Made by a program: the position numbers and the translations under genes. From Gammaproteobacteria bacterium (GTDB lineage Bacteria > Pseudomonadota > Gammaproteobacteria > Pseudomonadales > Pseudohongiellaceae): 64,000 bases of DNA. The stretch is taken from NCBI GenBank assembly GCA_029253585.1, contig JAQWZF010000036.1:62001-126000 (forward strand), read 5' to 3'. A model generated the notes under the pieces. The model did no database searches. It worked only from the letters and a program-made list of their open reading frames with translations, and was not told where the DNA came from. Each line of letters opens with the position of its first letter. The stretch's first letter is position 1. Positions 8,313 through 17,610 of this stretch are shown piece by piece.

Positions 8313-9266
8313 TTAATCACTTTTATCCAATTTTCGTAGCAGAGCATCTAGTTGATTTGGTATTGGCGCCTGCACACTTACCGCTGCGGCGCCATTCGGC
8401 ATTTCAAATTCGATTTTCCACGCATGCAAACAGAGGTTTTTGACCTTCTCCAGGGCAGCATTTTCCGCCTTCGCCGTGTATTTGTCATCCCCAACTATGC
8501 CATGTCCGGAATGTTGGCAATGGACGCGAATCTGATGCGTACGGCCAGTTTCAGGCATAGCCACAAGCAAGGTAGCCCCTTTGAAGCGCTGCTTCACAGC
8601 GAAGCGAGTCAGCGACGGCTTGCCACTGTCTAGCACCCGAACAATACGCTCACTATCACCAACCGGGTCTTTTTGCAGTGGTGCAGCGACCGCCTTTAAC
8701 GAGTCTGGCCAGATTCCATGCACCAAGGCCAGATAATGCTTTTTAAAATTTTTTGCTTTAAGTTCACGCTGTATGTGCCTTAAAATAATCGAGTTTTTAG
8801 TTACGACAAGACATCCAGTCGTGGCCCTGTCGATCCTGTGAGCAAGCTCGAGCTCAGCCCATTTGGGCTTGCACTGACGCAGTGCTTCGATCAAGCCCAT
8901 AGCCACACTGGTACCCCCATGAACAGCCATACCCGCAGGTTTATTTATCACCAGTAACTGCTCATTTTCGAAGAGGATGCTGCCTAACAGAAACTCCTGC
9001 AGGGCTGGGCTAGGTTTTGCGACCTGCGAGCTGTAATTGGACGTATAAGGCGGAATACGCACCTCATCACCCATCTCCAGCTTCTGCTCTGGCTTACAAC
9101 GCTTCTTGTTGACTCTTACTTCGCCCCGGCGAATTATTCGGTATATGCGTGTTCTGGGCACGCCCTTAAGCTGTCTAATCAGGAAGTTATCGAGGCGCTG
9201 GCCAATATAGGCCTTTTCAACTCTTACCAACTGCACGCCATCACTGGCATTACTTTCGCTGTTCAC
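8313..9266 (-). CDS. rluC: 23S rRNA pseudouridine synthase RluC
   Basis: The 317-residue protein has an N-terminal S4 RNA-binding domain (RLDNFLIRQLKGVPRTRIYRI region), then the RluA-type catalytic domain with the essential aspartate in ELAHRIDRATTGCL. TGRTHQIRVH is the second family motif. RluC makes pseudouridines at 955, 2504 and 2580 of 23S rRNA in E. coli; the exact sites here are inferred. The start is GTG at 9266, with GAGGAAGG close upstream. RluD is the main alternative, but the S4 N terminus and sequence look more like RluC. It is divergent from argS. Confidence 0.88.
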   Translation of the reverse strand: MNSESNASDGVQLVRVEKAYIGQRLDNFLIRQLKGVPRTRIYRIIRRGEVRVNKKRCKPEQKLEMGDEVRIPPYTSNYSSQVAKPSPALQEFLLGSILFENEQLLVINKPAGMAVHGGTSVAMGLIEALRQCKPKWAELELAHRIDRATTGCLVVTKNSIILRHIQRELKAKNFKKHYLALVHGIWPDSLKAVAAPLQKDPVGDSERIVRVLDSGKPSLTRFAVKQRFKGATLLVAMPETGRTHQIRVHCQHSGHGIVGDDKYTAKAENAALEKVKNLCLHAWKIEFEMPNGAAAVSVQAPIPNQLDALLRKLDKSD

Positions 9267-9290
9267 GGCCTTCCTCTGGCTAGGGTGAGA

Positions 9291-9319
9291 AAATTAGAAG
9301 TTTCGATATCTTACACCAA
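9291..9319 (-). promoter_or_regulatory. Candidate promoter for rluC
   Basis: Minus-strand TTGGTG (9314-9319) and TAATTT (9291-9296) are separated by 17 bases. The start would be near 9284, giving an 18-base leader that contains the strong GAGGAAGG ribosome site. The match is moderate. Confidence 0.45.
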
Positions 9320-9362
9320 TCTGCGCCTCGAATAATGGTGTACAATTCCCTCCTTTTTGCAC

Positions 9363-11114
9363 ATGTCTAAATCCATGAATACCCTAAAACTAACACTGAG
9401 TCAGATCGCCGGCCACGCACTAAGCGAAGCCTCTGGCCTAGAAAATTGCGATCCCAATGTCATAACCGCTTCTAAACCGGAGTTCGGCGACTACCAGAGC
9501 AATGGCGTCATGTCGATCGCCAAGAAAATTGGCTGCAAACCCAGAGAACTAGCCAATCTGGTAGTCGAGGCAATCGCAGCCCAAGCTAGCCCCCTCATCG
9601 AGAGGCTCGAGGTTGCCGGTCCAGGCTTTATCAACATTCACCTGTCCGATGCCGCGTTGATTCAACGCGCCAATGAGATCGAGGGCGACCTAGGGAAACT
9701 TATCCCGCCAGCCGATGCCCCAGAGAAAATTGTTGTCGACTACTCTTCGCCGAATTTAGCTAAAGAAATGCATGTAGGACATTTGCGCGGAACGATAATC
9801 GGAGACTGTCTAGCTCGCGTACTGGAAAGACAGGGCCACGAAATAATTAGACAGAATCACGTGGGCGATTGGGGCACTCAATTCGGAATGTTGATTTCCT
9901 ATATGCGAGAGCTAGGCGAAACAAAAGGAGATTTACCGACACAGCTAGCCGATCTTGAATCCTTCTATAGAGCAGCAAAACAGCGCTTCGATGAAGATCC
10001 CGACTTTGCGAATATCGCGCGCTCTAGCGTGGTTAAGCTGCAAGGTGGTGACGAGGAACATCTAACTGCCTGGCAACTTTTCATCGATGAATCACTGAAG
10101 CACTGCCAGGCAGTCTACGACAAGCTCAACGTTACCCTGAGCCGTAAAGATCTTAAGGCCGAGAGTTTCTACAATAAAGAACTCGAGGGAGTGGTTAAAA
10201 AATTAGAAGACGCCGCTCTGCTTTCTGTTTCCGATGGCGCACGCTGCGTGTTCTTGCCCGAGTTCACTGGCAAAGATGGTGAGCCACTACCAGTTATCAT
10301 CCAAAAGACTGACGGGGGCTATCTCTACGCGACCACTGATCTCGCCGCTGTTGCCTACCGATCGTTTACTTTACAAGCCGAGCGCTCCTTGTATGTCGTA
10401 GACGCAAGACAGTCACTTCACTTTCAACAAGTATTTGCCGTTGCGCGCGCAGCAGGGTTTACCTCGGAAAATATCTCGCTAGAACATATCGCCTACGGCA
10501 CAATGATGGGGAAAGATGGACGCCCGTTCAAAACGCGCTCGGGAGATACCATAAAACTCGTAGACCTCTTAGACGAAGCCATTCGGCGCGCACATGAATT
10601 GGTAGCCGAGAAAAATCCTGGATTAGAGGACGCAGCCTACTCAGAAATAGCGGAAAAGGTCGGCATTGCCGCAGTTAAATACGCAGACCTGTCAAAGAAC
10701 AGAACGAGTGACTATGTATTCGATTGGTCTAGCATGCTGTCCTTCGAAGGCAATACCGCTCCCTACCTGATGTATGCCTACGCAAGAATTCGCAGCATCC
10801 TGAGAAAGCAGGAATTGGGGCTGGAAAACATACAGATCACAACTGCTACAGAAGCGGCTGAGAGATATCTACTATTGAAAATATTGCAGCTGCCTGAAAT
10901 TGTCGACATGGTTGCACGGGATTGCTACCCGAATTTTCTCTGTAATTACCTCTATGAACTCGCGGGCTTGTTCATGCGCTTCTATGAGTCTTGCCCGATA
11001 CTGAAAGCCGAGCCTAAACTGCGAGATTCGCGACTGGCGTTAAGCGCTCTAGCAGCTGCTACGCTGCAACAGGGCCTTGGTCTTCTTGGAATAGAAACTC
11101 TGGAACAGATGTAA
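9363..11114 (+). CDS. argS: Arginyl-tRNA synthetase
   Basis: This class I synthetase of about 583 residues charges tRNA-Arg. The HIGH-type motif is in NLAKEMHVGHLRGT, followed by HVGDWGTQFGML. The KMSKS loop is replaced by MMGKDGRPFKTRSG, normal for ArgS. The C-terminal DALR anticodon domain contains YLMYAYARI. The start is uncertain: ATG 9363, ATG 9375 and TTG 9357 are all in frame and none has a clear Shine-Dalgarno. A TACAAT at 9341-9346 could be a -10 element, which would leave a leader of about 10 bases. Confidence 0.96.
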   Translation: MSKSMNTLKLTLSQIAGHALSEASGLENCDPNVITASKPEFGDYQSNGVMSIAKKIGCKPRELANLVVEAIAAQASPLIERLEVAGPGFINIHLSDAALIQRANEIEGDLGKLIPPADAPEKIVVDYSSPNLAKEMHVGHLRGTIIGDCLARVLERQGHEIIRQNHVGDWGTQFGMLISYMRELGETKGDLPTQLADLESFYRAAKQRFDEDPDFANIARSSVVKLQGGDEEHLTAWQLFIDESLKHCQAVYDKLNVTLSRKDLKAESFYNKELEGVVKKLEDAALLSVSDGARCVFLPEFTGKDGEPLPVIIQKTDGGYLYATTDLAAVAYRSFTLQAERSLYVVDARQSLHFQQVFAVARAAGFTSENISLEHIAYGTMMGKDGRPFKTRSGDTIKLVDLLDEAIRRAHELVAEKNPGLEDAAYSEIAEKVGIAAVKYADLSKNRTSDYVFDWSSMLSFEGNTAPYLMYAYARIRSILRKQELGLENIQITTATEAAERYLLLKILQLPEIVDMVARDCYPNFLCNYLYELAGLFMRFYESCPILKAEPKLRDSRLALSALAAATLQQGLGLLGIETLEQM

Positions 11115-11126
11115 GCAAAGATAGTT

Positions 11127-11165
11127 AAGAGCGTCACAGTGAGCAATAGCTTCTGCGACGCTCTT
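11127..11165. terminator. Inverted repeat between argS and htpG (bidirectional terminator candidate)
   Basis: Perfect 9-bp arms AAGAGCGTC (11127-11135) and GACGCTCTT (11157-11165) flank a 21-base loop. It lies between two convergent genes, argS (plus) and htpG (minus). Both flanks have only short T-runs, so termination may be weak or Rho-assisted. Confidence 0.55.
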
Positions 11166-11183
11166 TCAGAGCTAAGCCTAGGC

Positions 11184-13118
11184 CTAGTCCACCAGCACTA
11201 ACAATAGCTTATTGAGTCGCGTGGAAAAATCTGCAGGATCCTCCAGCTGTACACCATCCGCTAGCCCGGCTTGACCAAACAATATCGATACGATGTCGCT
11301 AAAACGATCCTCATCTTTTTCCTGGTCCAACTTGACTACCAGAGGGTGAGTTGGGTTGACCTCGAAGATGGGCTTGGTCTCAGGTACCGCCTGTCCCGAT
11401 GCCTCCATTATTTTGCGCATCTGCATACCCATATCAAAATCATCTACCGCCAAGCATGCCGGCGAATCTGTTAATCGATGAGTTAGGCGTACTTCTTTTA
11501 CTTTGTCGCCTAGATCTTCCTTAATGCGCTCTACCAGTTTTTCGAATTCTTTCTCGCTCTTCTCTTGTACTTCTTTGTCCTCATCGTCTTCTAGCTTGCC
11601 AAGGTCTAATTCACCACGGGTAATATCCTGGAACTGAAGTCCATCAAACTCTTGCAGATGACTCATCAACCATTCATCGATGCGATCATGCATTAGTATC
11701 ACTTCGATACCCTTCTTGCGGAAAATTTCAAGATGGGGACTATTTCTGCCTGCTTTTGCAGACTCTGCAACGAGGAAGTAGATCTTTTCTTGACCCTCCT
11801 TCATACGTGACACATAGTCTTCTAAACCCTGATTTTGAGCATCGGCGTCGGAATGGGTTGTAGTGAACTGTAGTAACTTCGCAATTTTTTCCTTGTTGCT
11901 AGCATCTTCCGCCGGGCCTTCTTTCAAGGCCTGGCCAAATTCGTTCCAGAACTTATTGTATTTATCCTTGTCCTTCTTGCGCATCTTCTCGAGCATGTCC
12001 AGGGCGCGCTTGGTAAGTGCGCTGCGCATGGAATCGACAACCGGGTCTTTCTGCAATATTTCACGAGAAACATTCAAGGAAATATCATTGGAATCGACTA
12101 CGCCTTTCATGAAGCGCAGGTACAGCGGTAGAAACTGTTCGGCGTCGTCCATAATGAAGACGCGCTGAACATAAAGTTTTAGGCCACTTGCAGAATCCCT
12201 GTTCCACAGGTCATAGGGAGCGCGAGCTGGGACATAGAGCAGGCTCGTATATTCAAGCTTCCCCTCGACTTTGTTATGACTCCAATCCAAAGGGTCTTCG
12301 AAGTCATGACTGACGGACTTATAGAATTCCTTGTATTCTTCTTTTTTTACATCTTTGCGCGAGCGTGTCCATAGGGCCTTCGCTTGGTTTACTGCTTCGT
12401 ATTCTTTCTCAGTGGGTTTCTCCGCGACCTTCTCAGCGTCCTCAGTATTTTCAGGATCTTCAGCCGGGAAGTTCTCTTTCTCCATCAGCACTGGGATGGA
12501 AATATGGTCAGCATATTTTTTCACTATGCTACGCAAGCGGAAGCTTTCCGCATATTCCTTCTCTTCATCCTTAAGGTGTAACGTGATCTGCGTGCCGGCC
12601 GTTGCTTTCGTTGCCGCATCAATGGAGTAGTCTGCCTCGCCCTTTGAGATCCATAGAGTCGCTTCGTCTTCGGCGGTTCCCGCTTTGCGGGTCAATACTT
12701 CGACTTCATCCGCAACGATGAAGGCCGAGTAAAAACCGACGCCAAACTGTCCTATGAGTTGCGAATCTTTCTTCTGGTCGCCGGTGAGCGACTCCAGGAA
12801 CTGAGCTGTGCCTGATTTCGCAATAGTACCCAGATTGCTGATCACTTCATTCCGTGTCATGCCGATGCCGCTATCACTGATAATTAGGGTATTCTTTTCG
12901 GCATCGAAATCTATTTGAACCTGCGGCTCCCCACCACTGGCGAGTAAGGCTGGCTCAGACAATGCAGCGAATCTGAGCTTGTCGGCCGCATCTGAGGCGT
13001 TAGAAATGAGCTCTCTTAGGAAAATTTCCTTATTGCTATAGAGAGAGTGAATCATCAAGTGAAGGAGCTGTTTAGCTTCCGTCTCAAATCCTCTGGTTTC
13101 TGCGGTTTTTGTAGCCAT
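11184..13118 (-). CDS. htpG: Chaperone HtpG (Hsp90)
   Basis: The 644-residue ATP-dependent chaperone shows the GHKL ATPase motifs: [18 protein letters not shown] and [11 protein letters not shown]. The middle-domain segment [11 protein letters not shown] and a C-terminal dimerisation domain follow. It acts on cytoplasmic clients, often with DnaK. The ATG at 13118 has GAGGAAAG upstream. No clear heat-shock (sigma-32) promoter is seen in the short gap to the terminator at 13170, so its control is not visible from sequence. It is a single-gene unit between two terminators. Confidence 0.98.
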   Translation of the reverse strand: MATKTAETRGFETEAKQLLHLMIHSLYSNKEIFLRELISNASDAADKLRFAALSEPALLASGGEPQVQIDFDAEKNTLIISDSGIGMTRNEVISNLGTIAKSGTAQFLESLTGDQKKDSQLIGQFGVGFYSAFIVADEVEVLTRKAGTAEDEATLWISKGEADYSIDAATKATAGTQITLHLKDEEKEYAESFRLRSIVKKYADHISIPVLMEKENFPAEDPENTEDAEKVAEKPTEKEYEAVNQAKALWTRSRKDVKKEEYKEFYKSVSHDFEDPLDWSHNKVEGKLEYTSLLYVPARAPYDLWNRDSASGLKLYVQRVFIMDDAEQFLPLYLRFMKGVVDSNDISLNVSREILQKDPVVDSMRSALTKRALDMLEKMRKKDKDKYNKFWNEFGQALKEGPAEDASNKEKIAKLLQFTTTHSDADAQNQGLEDYVSRMKEGQEKIYFLVAESAKAGRNSPHLEIFRKKGIEVILMHDRIDEWLMSHLQEFDGLQFQDITRGELDLGKLEDDEDKEVQEKSEKEFEKLVERIKEDLGDKVKEVRLTHRLTDSPACLAVDDFDMGMQMRKIMEASGQAVPETKPIFEVNPTHPLVVKLDQEKDEDRFSDIVSILFGQAGLADGVQLEDPADFSTRLNKLLLVLVD

Positions 13119-13169
13119 CTATCTTTCCTCGTTTATTCTGCCGTCTGGGACTGTATCTGCTCTCATAAA

Positions 13170-13208
13170 AAAACCCAATCTGCAGCTTTCGCTACATGAT
13201 TGGGTTTT
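13170..13208 (-). terminator. Rho-independent terminator of the TonB operon
   Basis: Perfect 11-bp arms AAAACCCAATC and GATTGGGTTTT enclose a 17-base loop. On the minus strand the second arm continues as a run of seven T, ideal for termination. It ends the operon whose last gene stops at 13259 and isolates it from htpG. The plus strand also has T after the stem. Confidence 0.85.
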
Positions 13209-13258
13209 ATTAATGGGGGCTTAGCCTAGTTTTTCAAGCTGTCCTACACTGCAATATG

Positions 13259-14617
13259 CTATCGAAGTGGCGGATACGGCTGATAGAAATCAATAGCATC
13301 TGCCTTTCGGCTAGAAATAGTTGCATAGTAAGAGCGGCGGCCATCAATAGCGCGCATGAAGTCTTGCGCAGATTTGCGCCCTCGCTCATCGCCCGCATCG
13401 GCAGCATCTCTTGCAGCCTCATCTGCCTCATCAAAATTTTGCAACTCAAGCATTGCCCTGGACAGAAACATCAGAGTATCGGAACGATCATTGAGGTCGC
13501 CCTTATCGATCGCTTCACGAAACGCCTCTGCAGCGCCTTCATAATCACGTAGTACGTAACGTATATAGCCCAATGTATCGTAGCCGTTACCAGTCTCGTC
13601 TGCCTCTGCTGCTGCCATCGCCGGCTCTAGCGCGTCATCGAACTCGTTCGCTATCAGATGCATCTGAGTGAGTCGAGTCAGGTTCTCTTCGTCGACTTCT
13701 ACGATTTCTTTCTCGAGACCTTCGCTCAAGATCTTCGCTCCCGTATACGGAAGGTCAACACCTGCAAGTGACTGCGCAAGGTTAATGAAGCGCGTGTCAT
13801 CGTCCAGCATCCCTTTCAGATAATAGAGATTCAATGCCTGTAGGCCTCGGTCATCGTTCTCCAGACCGGCATAGATTGCACTTAGATTCTGCCAATCAGT
13901 CTTATTATCGTACAGCACTATCATTGTCTTCGTGAGCTCCAAAGCGGACTCGAAGTCTTCAAGCGTAAAATACAGACCATTAAGATAAGCATAGTCTTCG
14001 CGCTCTAAAGTCTCGCCGGTATCCAGCAGCAGCTCCATGCGAGCTATCCAAAAAGGCTTGGCTTCTTCGAAGTTCTCTAACTGGTAATGGGCATAGGAAA
14101 GGCCACGAAAAACGATTTCATCTTCGGTATCCGACAGATTGCGCCATTGCTCGTAGTTATCGATCGAACCCTGCCATTCTTCTTCAGATGCATACAGCTG
14201 CCCTAAAGAACGGTGAGTACGTAATCTGATATCTGCACGCAGAGTTTCGATTTCAAGCATCTGTAGAAAGATGCCAATTGCGCCTGGATAATCTTCTGTA
14301 TTGAGATAGTAGTTCGTGTAGAAGTTAAGAAGGGTAGATTTCTCAAAATCGTTCATACGCTCGAAACGACGCTCATAGAGCTCATCCAGCTCGATCTTAG
14401 CTTGAACAAGATCAGGCTCATCCTCTTCGTCTTCCGGTTGCATCAATTCCTGAATCTCAGATATTGCTCGCATTACAGCCGGACCTAGAGTGCCCGCAGA
14501 TCTTGCCTCTGGTGGAGCTCTCTGTTCTTCACCAGCCCTAACAATCTGCGAAGGCAACAAGACCACGCTAAGTACAGCTGCGAGAAATCCCAGCTTTAGC
14601 TTGTTGAGTATTCTCAT
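13259..14617 (-). CDS. Exported tetratricopeptide-repeat protein of the TonB operon
   Basis: The 452-residue protein begins with a signal peptide (MRILNKLKLGFLAAVLSVVLL, cleavage near RAG-EEQ). The rest is helical with repeats of the TPR type, for example SYAHYQLENFEEAKPFW, GLYFTLEDFESALEL and GYIRYVLRDYEGAAEAF. A probable periplasmic scaffold. It starts 2 bases after the tonB stop, and a TPR protein is the usual last gene of TtpC-type TonB operons. It probably assists the TonB complex, but its exact role is not known. It is followed by a strong terminator. Confidence 0.8.
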   Translation of the reverse strand: MRILNKLKLGFLAAVLSVVLLPSQIVRAGEEQRAPPEARSAGTLGPAVMRAISEIQELMQPEDEEDEPDLVQAKIELDELYERRFERMNDFEKSTLLNFYTNYYLNTEDYPGAIGIFLQMLEIETLRADIRLRTHRSLGQLYASEEEWQGSIDNYEQWRNLSDTEDEIVFRGLSYAHYQLENFEEAKPFWIARMELLLDTGETLEREDYAYLNGLYFTLEDFESALELTKTMIVLYDNKTDWQNLSAIYAGLENDDRGLQALNLYYLKGMLDDDTRFINLAQSLAGVDLPYTGAKILSEGLEKEIVEVDEENLTRLTQMHLIANEFDDALEPAMAAAEADETGNGYDTLGYIRYVLRDYEGAAEAFREAIDKGDLNDRSDTLMFLSRAMLELQNFDEADEAARDAADAGDERGRKSAQDFMRAIDGRRSYYATISSRKADAIDFYQPYPPLR

Positions 14618-14619
14618 TG

Positions 14620-15237
14620 TTAATTATCCTCGAGTTCATAGCGAAACACGTACTGCACACCCTCGACAGCGACCCCCTGCCCATCTACAACGCGGGGTTG
14701 GAACTTAAAGCGTCTCGCTGCCCGTATAGAGGATCGGTCGAAAATACTGCTCGGCTCTGCATCAACCACTACAATGCTGTCTTCTTCCACATTCCCCAGA
14801 CCATTCACCGTAAAACTTACCAGACACCAGCCTTCGATTCCGCGCTGTGCGGCCCGTGTCGGATATTGTGGTGCAATGGCCACGAGTGGCAAAAAGTCAC
14901 CATCGGTTGCCGAGATAGATGCGTTGCTGAGTTGTAAGCCAGTATCGAGTTCTATTGAGGCACGCTCGATGTTCAGAGAAGGACCGTCCGACAAATTGAC
15001 TTGTCTATCAGGCACTTCTTCAACAACTTCCGTGTCGTCCTGAATCGGCTCAGGCTTATCAATTTCCTCGATAACTTCCAGTTCAATCTCGGGCATCGTA
15101 GCATCAACAATCTTCACAACTGTTACGCGCTGATCGAGTTGCGCTCCTGTTGCGATCAAGGCCTGCATAAAATAGAACAGCCCCAGTGTGATACCAGCTG
15201 CCATTACCATGGATAGAGCCCATCTAATTACTATCAT
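14620..15237 (-). CDS. tonB: Energy transducer TonB (TonB2 type)
   Basis: The 205-residue protein has an N-terminal membrane anchor (about residues 5-30), a short acidic linker (EEIDKPEPIQDDTEVVEE) and a C-terminal TonB domain (GWCLVSFTVNGLGNV and AARRFKFQPRVVDG). TonB passes proton-motive energy from ExbBD to outer-membrane receptors. The linker lacks the long Pro-Glu/Pro-Lys repeats of E. coli TonB. This is typical of the short TonB2 class, which may need TtpC to span the periplasm. It starts 3 bases after exbD stops. Confidence 0.92.
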   Translation of the reverse strand: MIVIRWALSMVMAAGITLGLFYFMQALIATGAQLDQRVTVVKIVDATMPEIELEVIEEIDKPEPIQDDTEVVEEVPDRQVNLSDGPSLNIERASIELDTGLQLSNASISATDGDFLPLVAIAPQYPTRAAQRGIEGWCLVSFTVNGLGNVEEDSIVVVDAEPSSIFDRSSIRAARRFKFQPRVVDGQGVAVEGVQYVFRYELEDN

Positions 15238-15240
15238 AGT

Positions 15241-15648
15241 CTATGCCTCCGCTGAAATGGATACGTCTGAAATATTGGCTTCGCGTGCTGCTTCCAAAAT
15301 AAGCATAACCTGTTCGTTGTCAGAGTCACCGTCAGCCTGAATAATTACGGCTGAATTTGGCGCATCGGCCAAGCGCAGCTCAAATCGAGACCTTATGAAT
15401 CTCGGATCTATCTGATCACCATCGAGCCAGATGTCACCCGATGGACCCACGGCGATAAGTATCAAGTCACCCTTTTTACCTTCGGCAGTAGATGCTTCTG
15501 GCTTGGTTACTTCGATACCGGCTTCACTAACGAATACCGACGTCACAATAAAAAATATGAGAAGGATAAATACGACGTCCAGCATTGGGGTCAGATCAAT
15601 TTCACCTGCCTCTTCCTCGTCCCTCTTCTTCATTAAACCTGATTTCAT
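15241..15648 (-). CDS. exbD: Biopolymer transport protein ExbD
   Basis: The 135-residue protein has one N-terminal transmembrane helix. The conserved membrane aspartate is in IDLTPMLDVVFILLIFF, the residue through which protons are thought to pass. The periplasmic domain follows. It works with ExbB as the proton channel that energises TonB. It sits between exbB and tonB with very short gaps, so the three are surely co-transcribed. Confidence 0.95.
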   Translation of the reverse strand: MKSGLMKKRDEEEAGEIDLTPMLDVVFILLIFFIVTSVFVSEAGIEVTKPEASTAEGKKGDLILIAVGPSGDIWLDGDQIDPRFIRSRFELRLADAPNSAVIIQADGDSDNEQVMLILEAAREANISDVSISAEA

Positions 15649-15669
15649 GGTTTCACCTTGAATTAACTA

Positions 15670-16200
15670 TTAGTCGCTTAATGGTAGATGATCTTCAAGC
15701 AGCTCTAAATCTCGATCTACTTTCGCTTTCAGGTAATTTGATGCAAATATGCCTGAAATAGCGCCAACCATTCCGGCCATTGTCGGAATCGTGGCCATAG
15801 ATACTCCGCCAGCCATCGACTTAGCATCACCACCACCGGTTACTGCCATAACAAAGAACACATTGATCATGCCGGTTACCGTGCCAATCAGCCCTAACAA
15901 AGGACAGATCGTCACCAATACCTCAATAATCGGCAATGTGTTGCGTACGTCTAATGAAATCTTTGAAATCATCATAGTGCGAATCTGATGAGCACTCCAC
16001 GACTTGGTGTCTGCGCGCGCATTCCACTCGGCCAGTGTGTTCTTCACATTGGCCTTATGGGTAGTGTTCAGATACCAGATTCTTTCGAATACGAGTGACC
16101 ACTTAACGAGGAGCAACATGGCGATAACTGTTAAGACAGGACCGCCTCGTGCCATGAAAAGTGATACCGCGTCGATTATATCCAGAAATGCAAAATACAT
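15670..16200 (-). CDS. exbB: ExbB/TolQ/MotA-type proton channel protein
   Basis: The 176-residue membrane protein has three predicted helices. The conserved MotA/TolQ/ExbB core is in LLGLIGTVTGMINVFFVM and SMATIPTMAGMVGAISG. It forms the pentameric channel around ExbD. This short ExbB (the ExbB2 form) is the second channel-type protein in the operon; the longer one lies just upstream. Confidence 0.93.
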   Translation of the reverse strand: MYFAFLDIIDAVSLFMARGGPVLTVIAMLLLVKWSLVFERIWYLNTTHKANVKNTLAEWNARADTKSWSAHQIRTMMISKISLDVRNTLPIIEVLVTICPLLGLIGTVTGMINVFFVMAVTGGGDAKSMAGGVSMATIPTMAGMVGAISGIFASNYLKAKVDRDLELLEDHLPLSD

Positions 16201-16224
16201 AGTATCTTCCTCTGCTTCACCGGA

Positions 16225-17610
16225 TTACCCAGCTGACTGTTCGGCCTTCTGCGCAATCATTCCAGTAGCCTGTTCTTCCAGGATATGAATGATATTGTCA
16301 GCACGGCTCTTAACAACTGTGTGCATGAAGATTGTTGGGATAGCCACAACAATACCTAGCACCGTTGTCATCAATGCAGATGAAATACCGCCAGCCATGA
16401 TTGTCGGATCACCAGCACCGTATACGGTAATCTGTTGGAACACCTGAATCATACCGGTAACAGTTCCTAGCAATCCGCCTAGTGGAGCAATAGTCGCAAT
16501 CATCTTGATTAGCGTCAGCATGCTTTCCAGAGATGGCGTCTCTTGCAGGATTGCCTCACCTAGCTTCAGTTCCAGCGTCTCTGTATCAGCAGCCGGATTT
16601 GACTCCGCTACTAGTAGCACACGACCTAAAGGATTGCCTTTAGAGGCTTTATCGCTCTTAAGCTGACCGCGAACCTTTATAGAAACAAGTGACAGAATAA
16701 GCAGTCGGAGGAAGCCAATGAGGATACCAATAACACCGACACCAATAATGATAAAACCGATAGTGCCTGAATTGTTTCTCACCTGTTCTTCGACAGACGG
16801 AAAGTTAACCAAGTTAGCCATCACCTGTCCGCCAACACCACCTGTAGGGTCGATGCCTACACTTGTGAATCCGCTGCTAGAGCCTTCCAAAGCGGCTGCG
16901 GCTGATAGGATGCCGGCAGCAGGTTGCTTAGGCAGAACCTGGAAATGGCCTATATCACCATCGTAACTTAGGTATTCACCTTCAGACACCACGTTGTAGA
17001 GTCCGATTCTGGTTACGCTACGATTAACAGTTTCGCCTGTTGGTAGCGATACGTCTGCATTAAATGTAGCTACTCGTGCTGACTCTATGACTTCTTGCTG
17101 CATGTAAAACCAAAAGCGCTCTATTTCTTCTGGGTTCAGCTGCTCGATAGTACTACCAGCTTTTGCAATGAAGTCTTCTAGATATTCTGAACGGCTTGGA
17201 AACTGTCCGCTAATTAAGGAATTTTCAAAGTTACTTAAAAAGTCACCAGCGACACCTTGCAGGGTGCCAAACAATTCATTCAAGTCACCACGACGATCAC
17301 GCAGGATATCACGCTTGTCGCGGATGATGATTTCGTTCGCTTCGAAAAGGTCGCTGAGTCTGCCCTGCTCTGTTTCTTGCTCAATGATCCTCTCGTTAGT
17401 GGTCTGAAGAATTTGCTCTTGGCGATTAGCGTTCTGCTCAAATTCCTGCCGACGCTGCACGTATTCTGCGGACTCTGCTACTCGATCGTTCTCGACCAAA
17501 TCAAGTAAAGCAGAAAGAGATGTTGCGCCTTGCGCCGCTGCAAAATTGGCAGTGAGGCTGAAGGCACATGCAGTGGCTGTTAGGGCTGTTAGTTTTAGTA
17601 AATTTCTCAT
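16225..17610 (-). CDS. TtpC-like long MotA/TolQ/ExbB family protein
   Basis: The 461-residue protein has a cleavable signal (ending near FAAAQG), a long periplasmic coiled-coil region rich in Glu, Gln and Arg (about residues 40-130), and then a C-terminal ExbB-type membrane core (GGLLGTVTGMIQVFQQ, GGISSALMTTVLGIVVAIPT). This is the layout of TtpC, the extra component of Vibrio TonB2 systems. The coiled coil may bridge toward the envelope. It overlaps the DUF3450 gene by 4 bases (ATGA), so the two are translationally coupled. Confidence 0.88.
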   Translation of the reverse strand: MRNLLKLTALTATACAFSLTANFAAAQGATSLSALLDLVENDRVAESAEYVQRRQEFEQNANRQEQILQTTNERIIEQETEQGRLSDLFEANEIIIRDKRDILRDRRGDLNELFGTLQGVAGDFLSNFENSLISGQFPSRSEYLEDFIAKAGSTIEQLNPEEIERFWFYMQQEVIESARVATFNADVSLPTGETVNRSVTRIGLYNVVSEGEYLSYDGDIGHFQVLPKQPAAGILSAAAALEGSSSGFTSVGIDPTGGVGGQVMANLVNFPSVEEQVRNNSGTIGFIIIGVGVIGILIGFLRLLILSLVSIKVRGQLKSDKASKGNPLGRVLLVAESNPAADTETLELKLGEAILQETPSLESMLTLIKMIATIAPLGGLLGTVTGMIQVFQQITVYGAGDPTIMAGGISSALMTTVLGIVVAIPTIFMHTVVKSRADNIIHILEEQATGMIAQKAEQSAG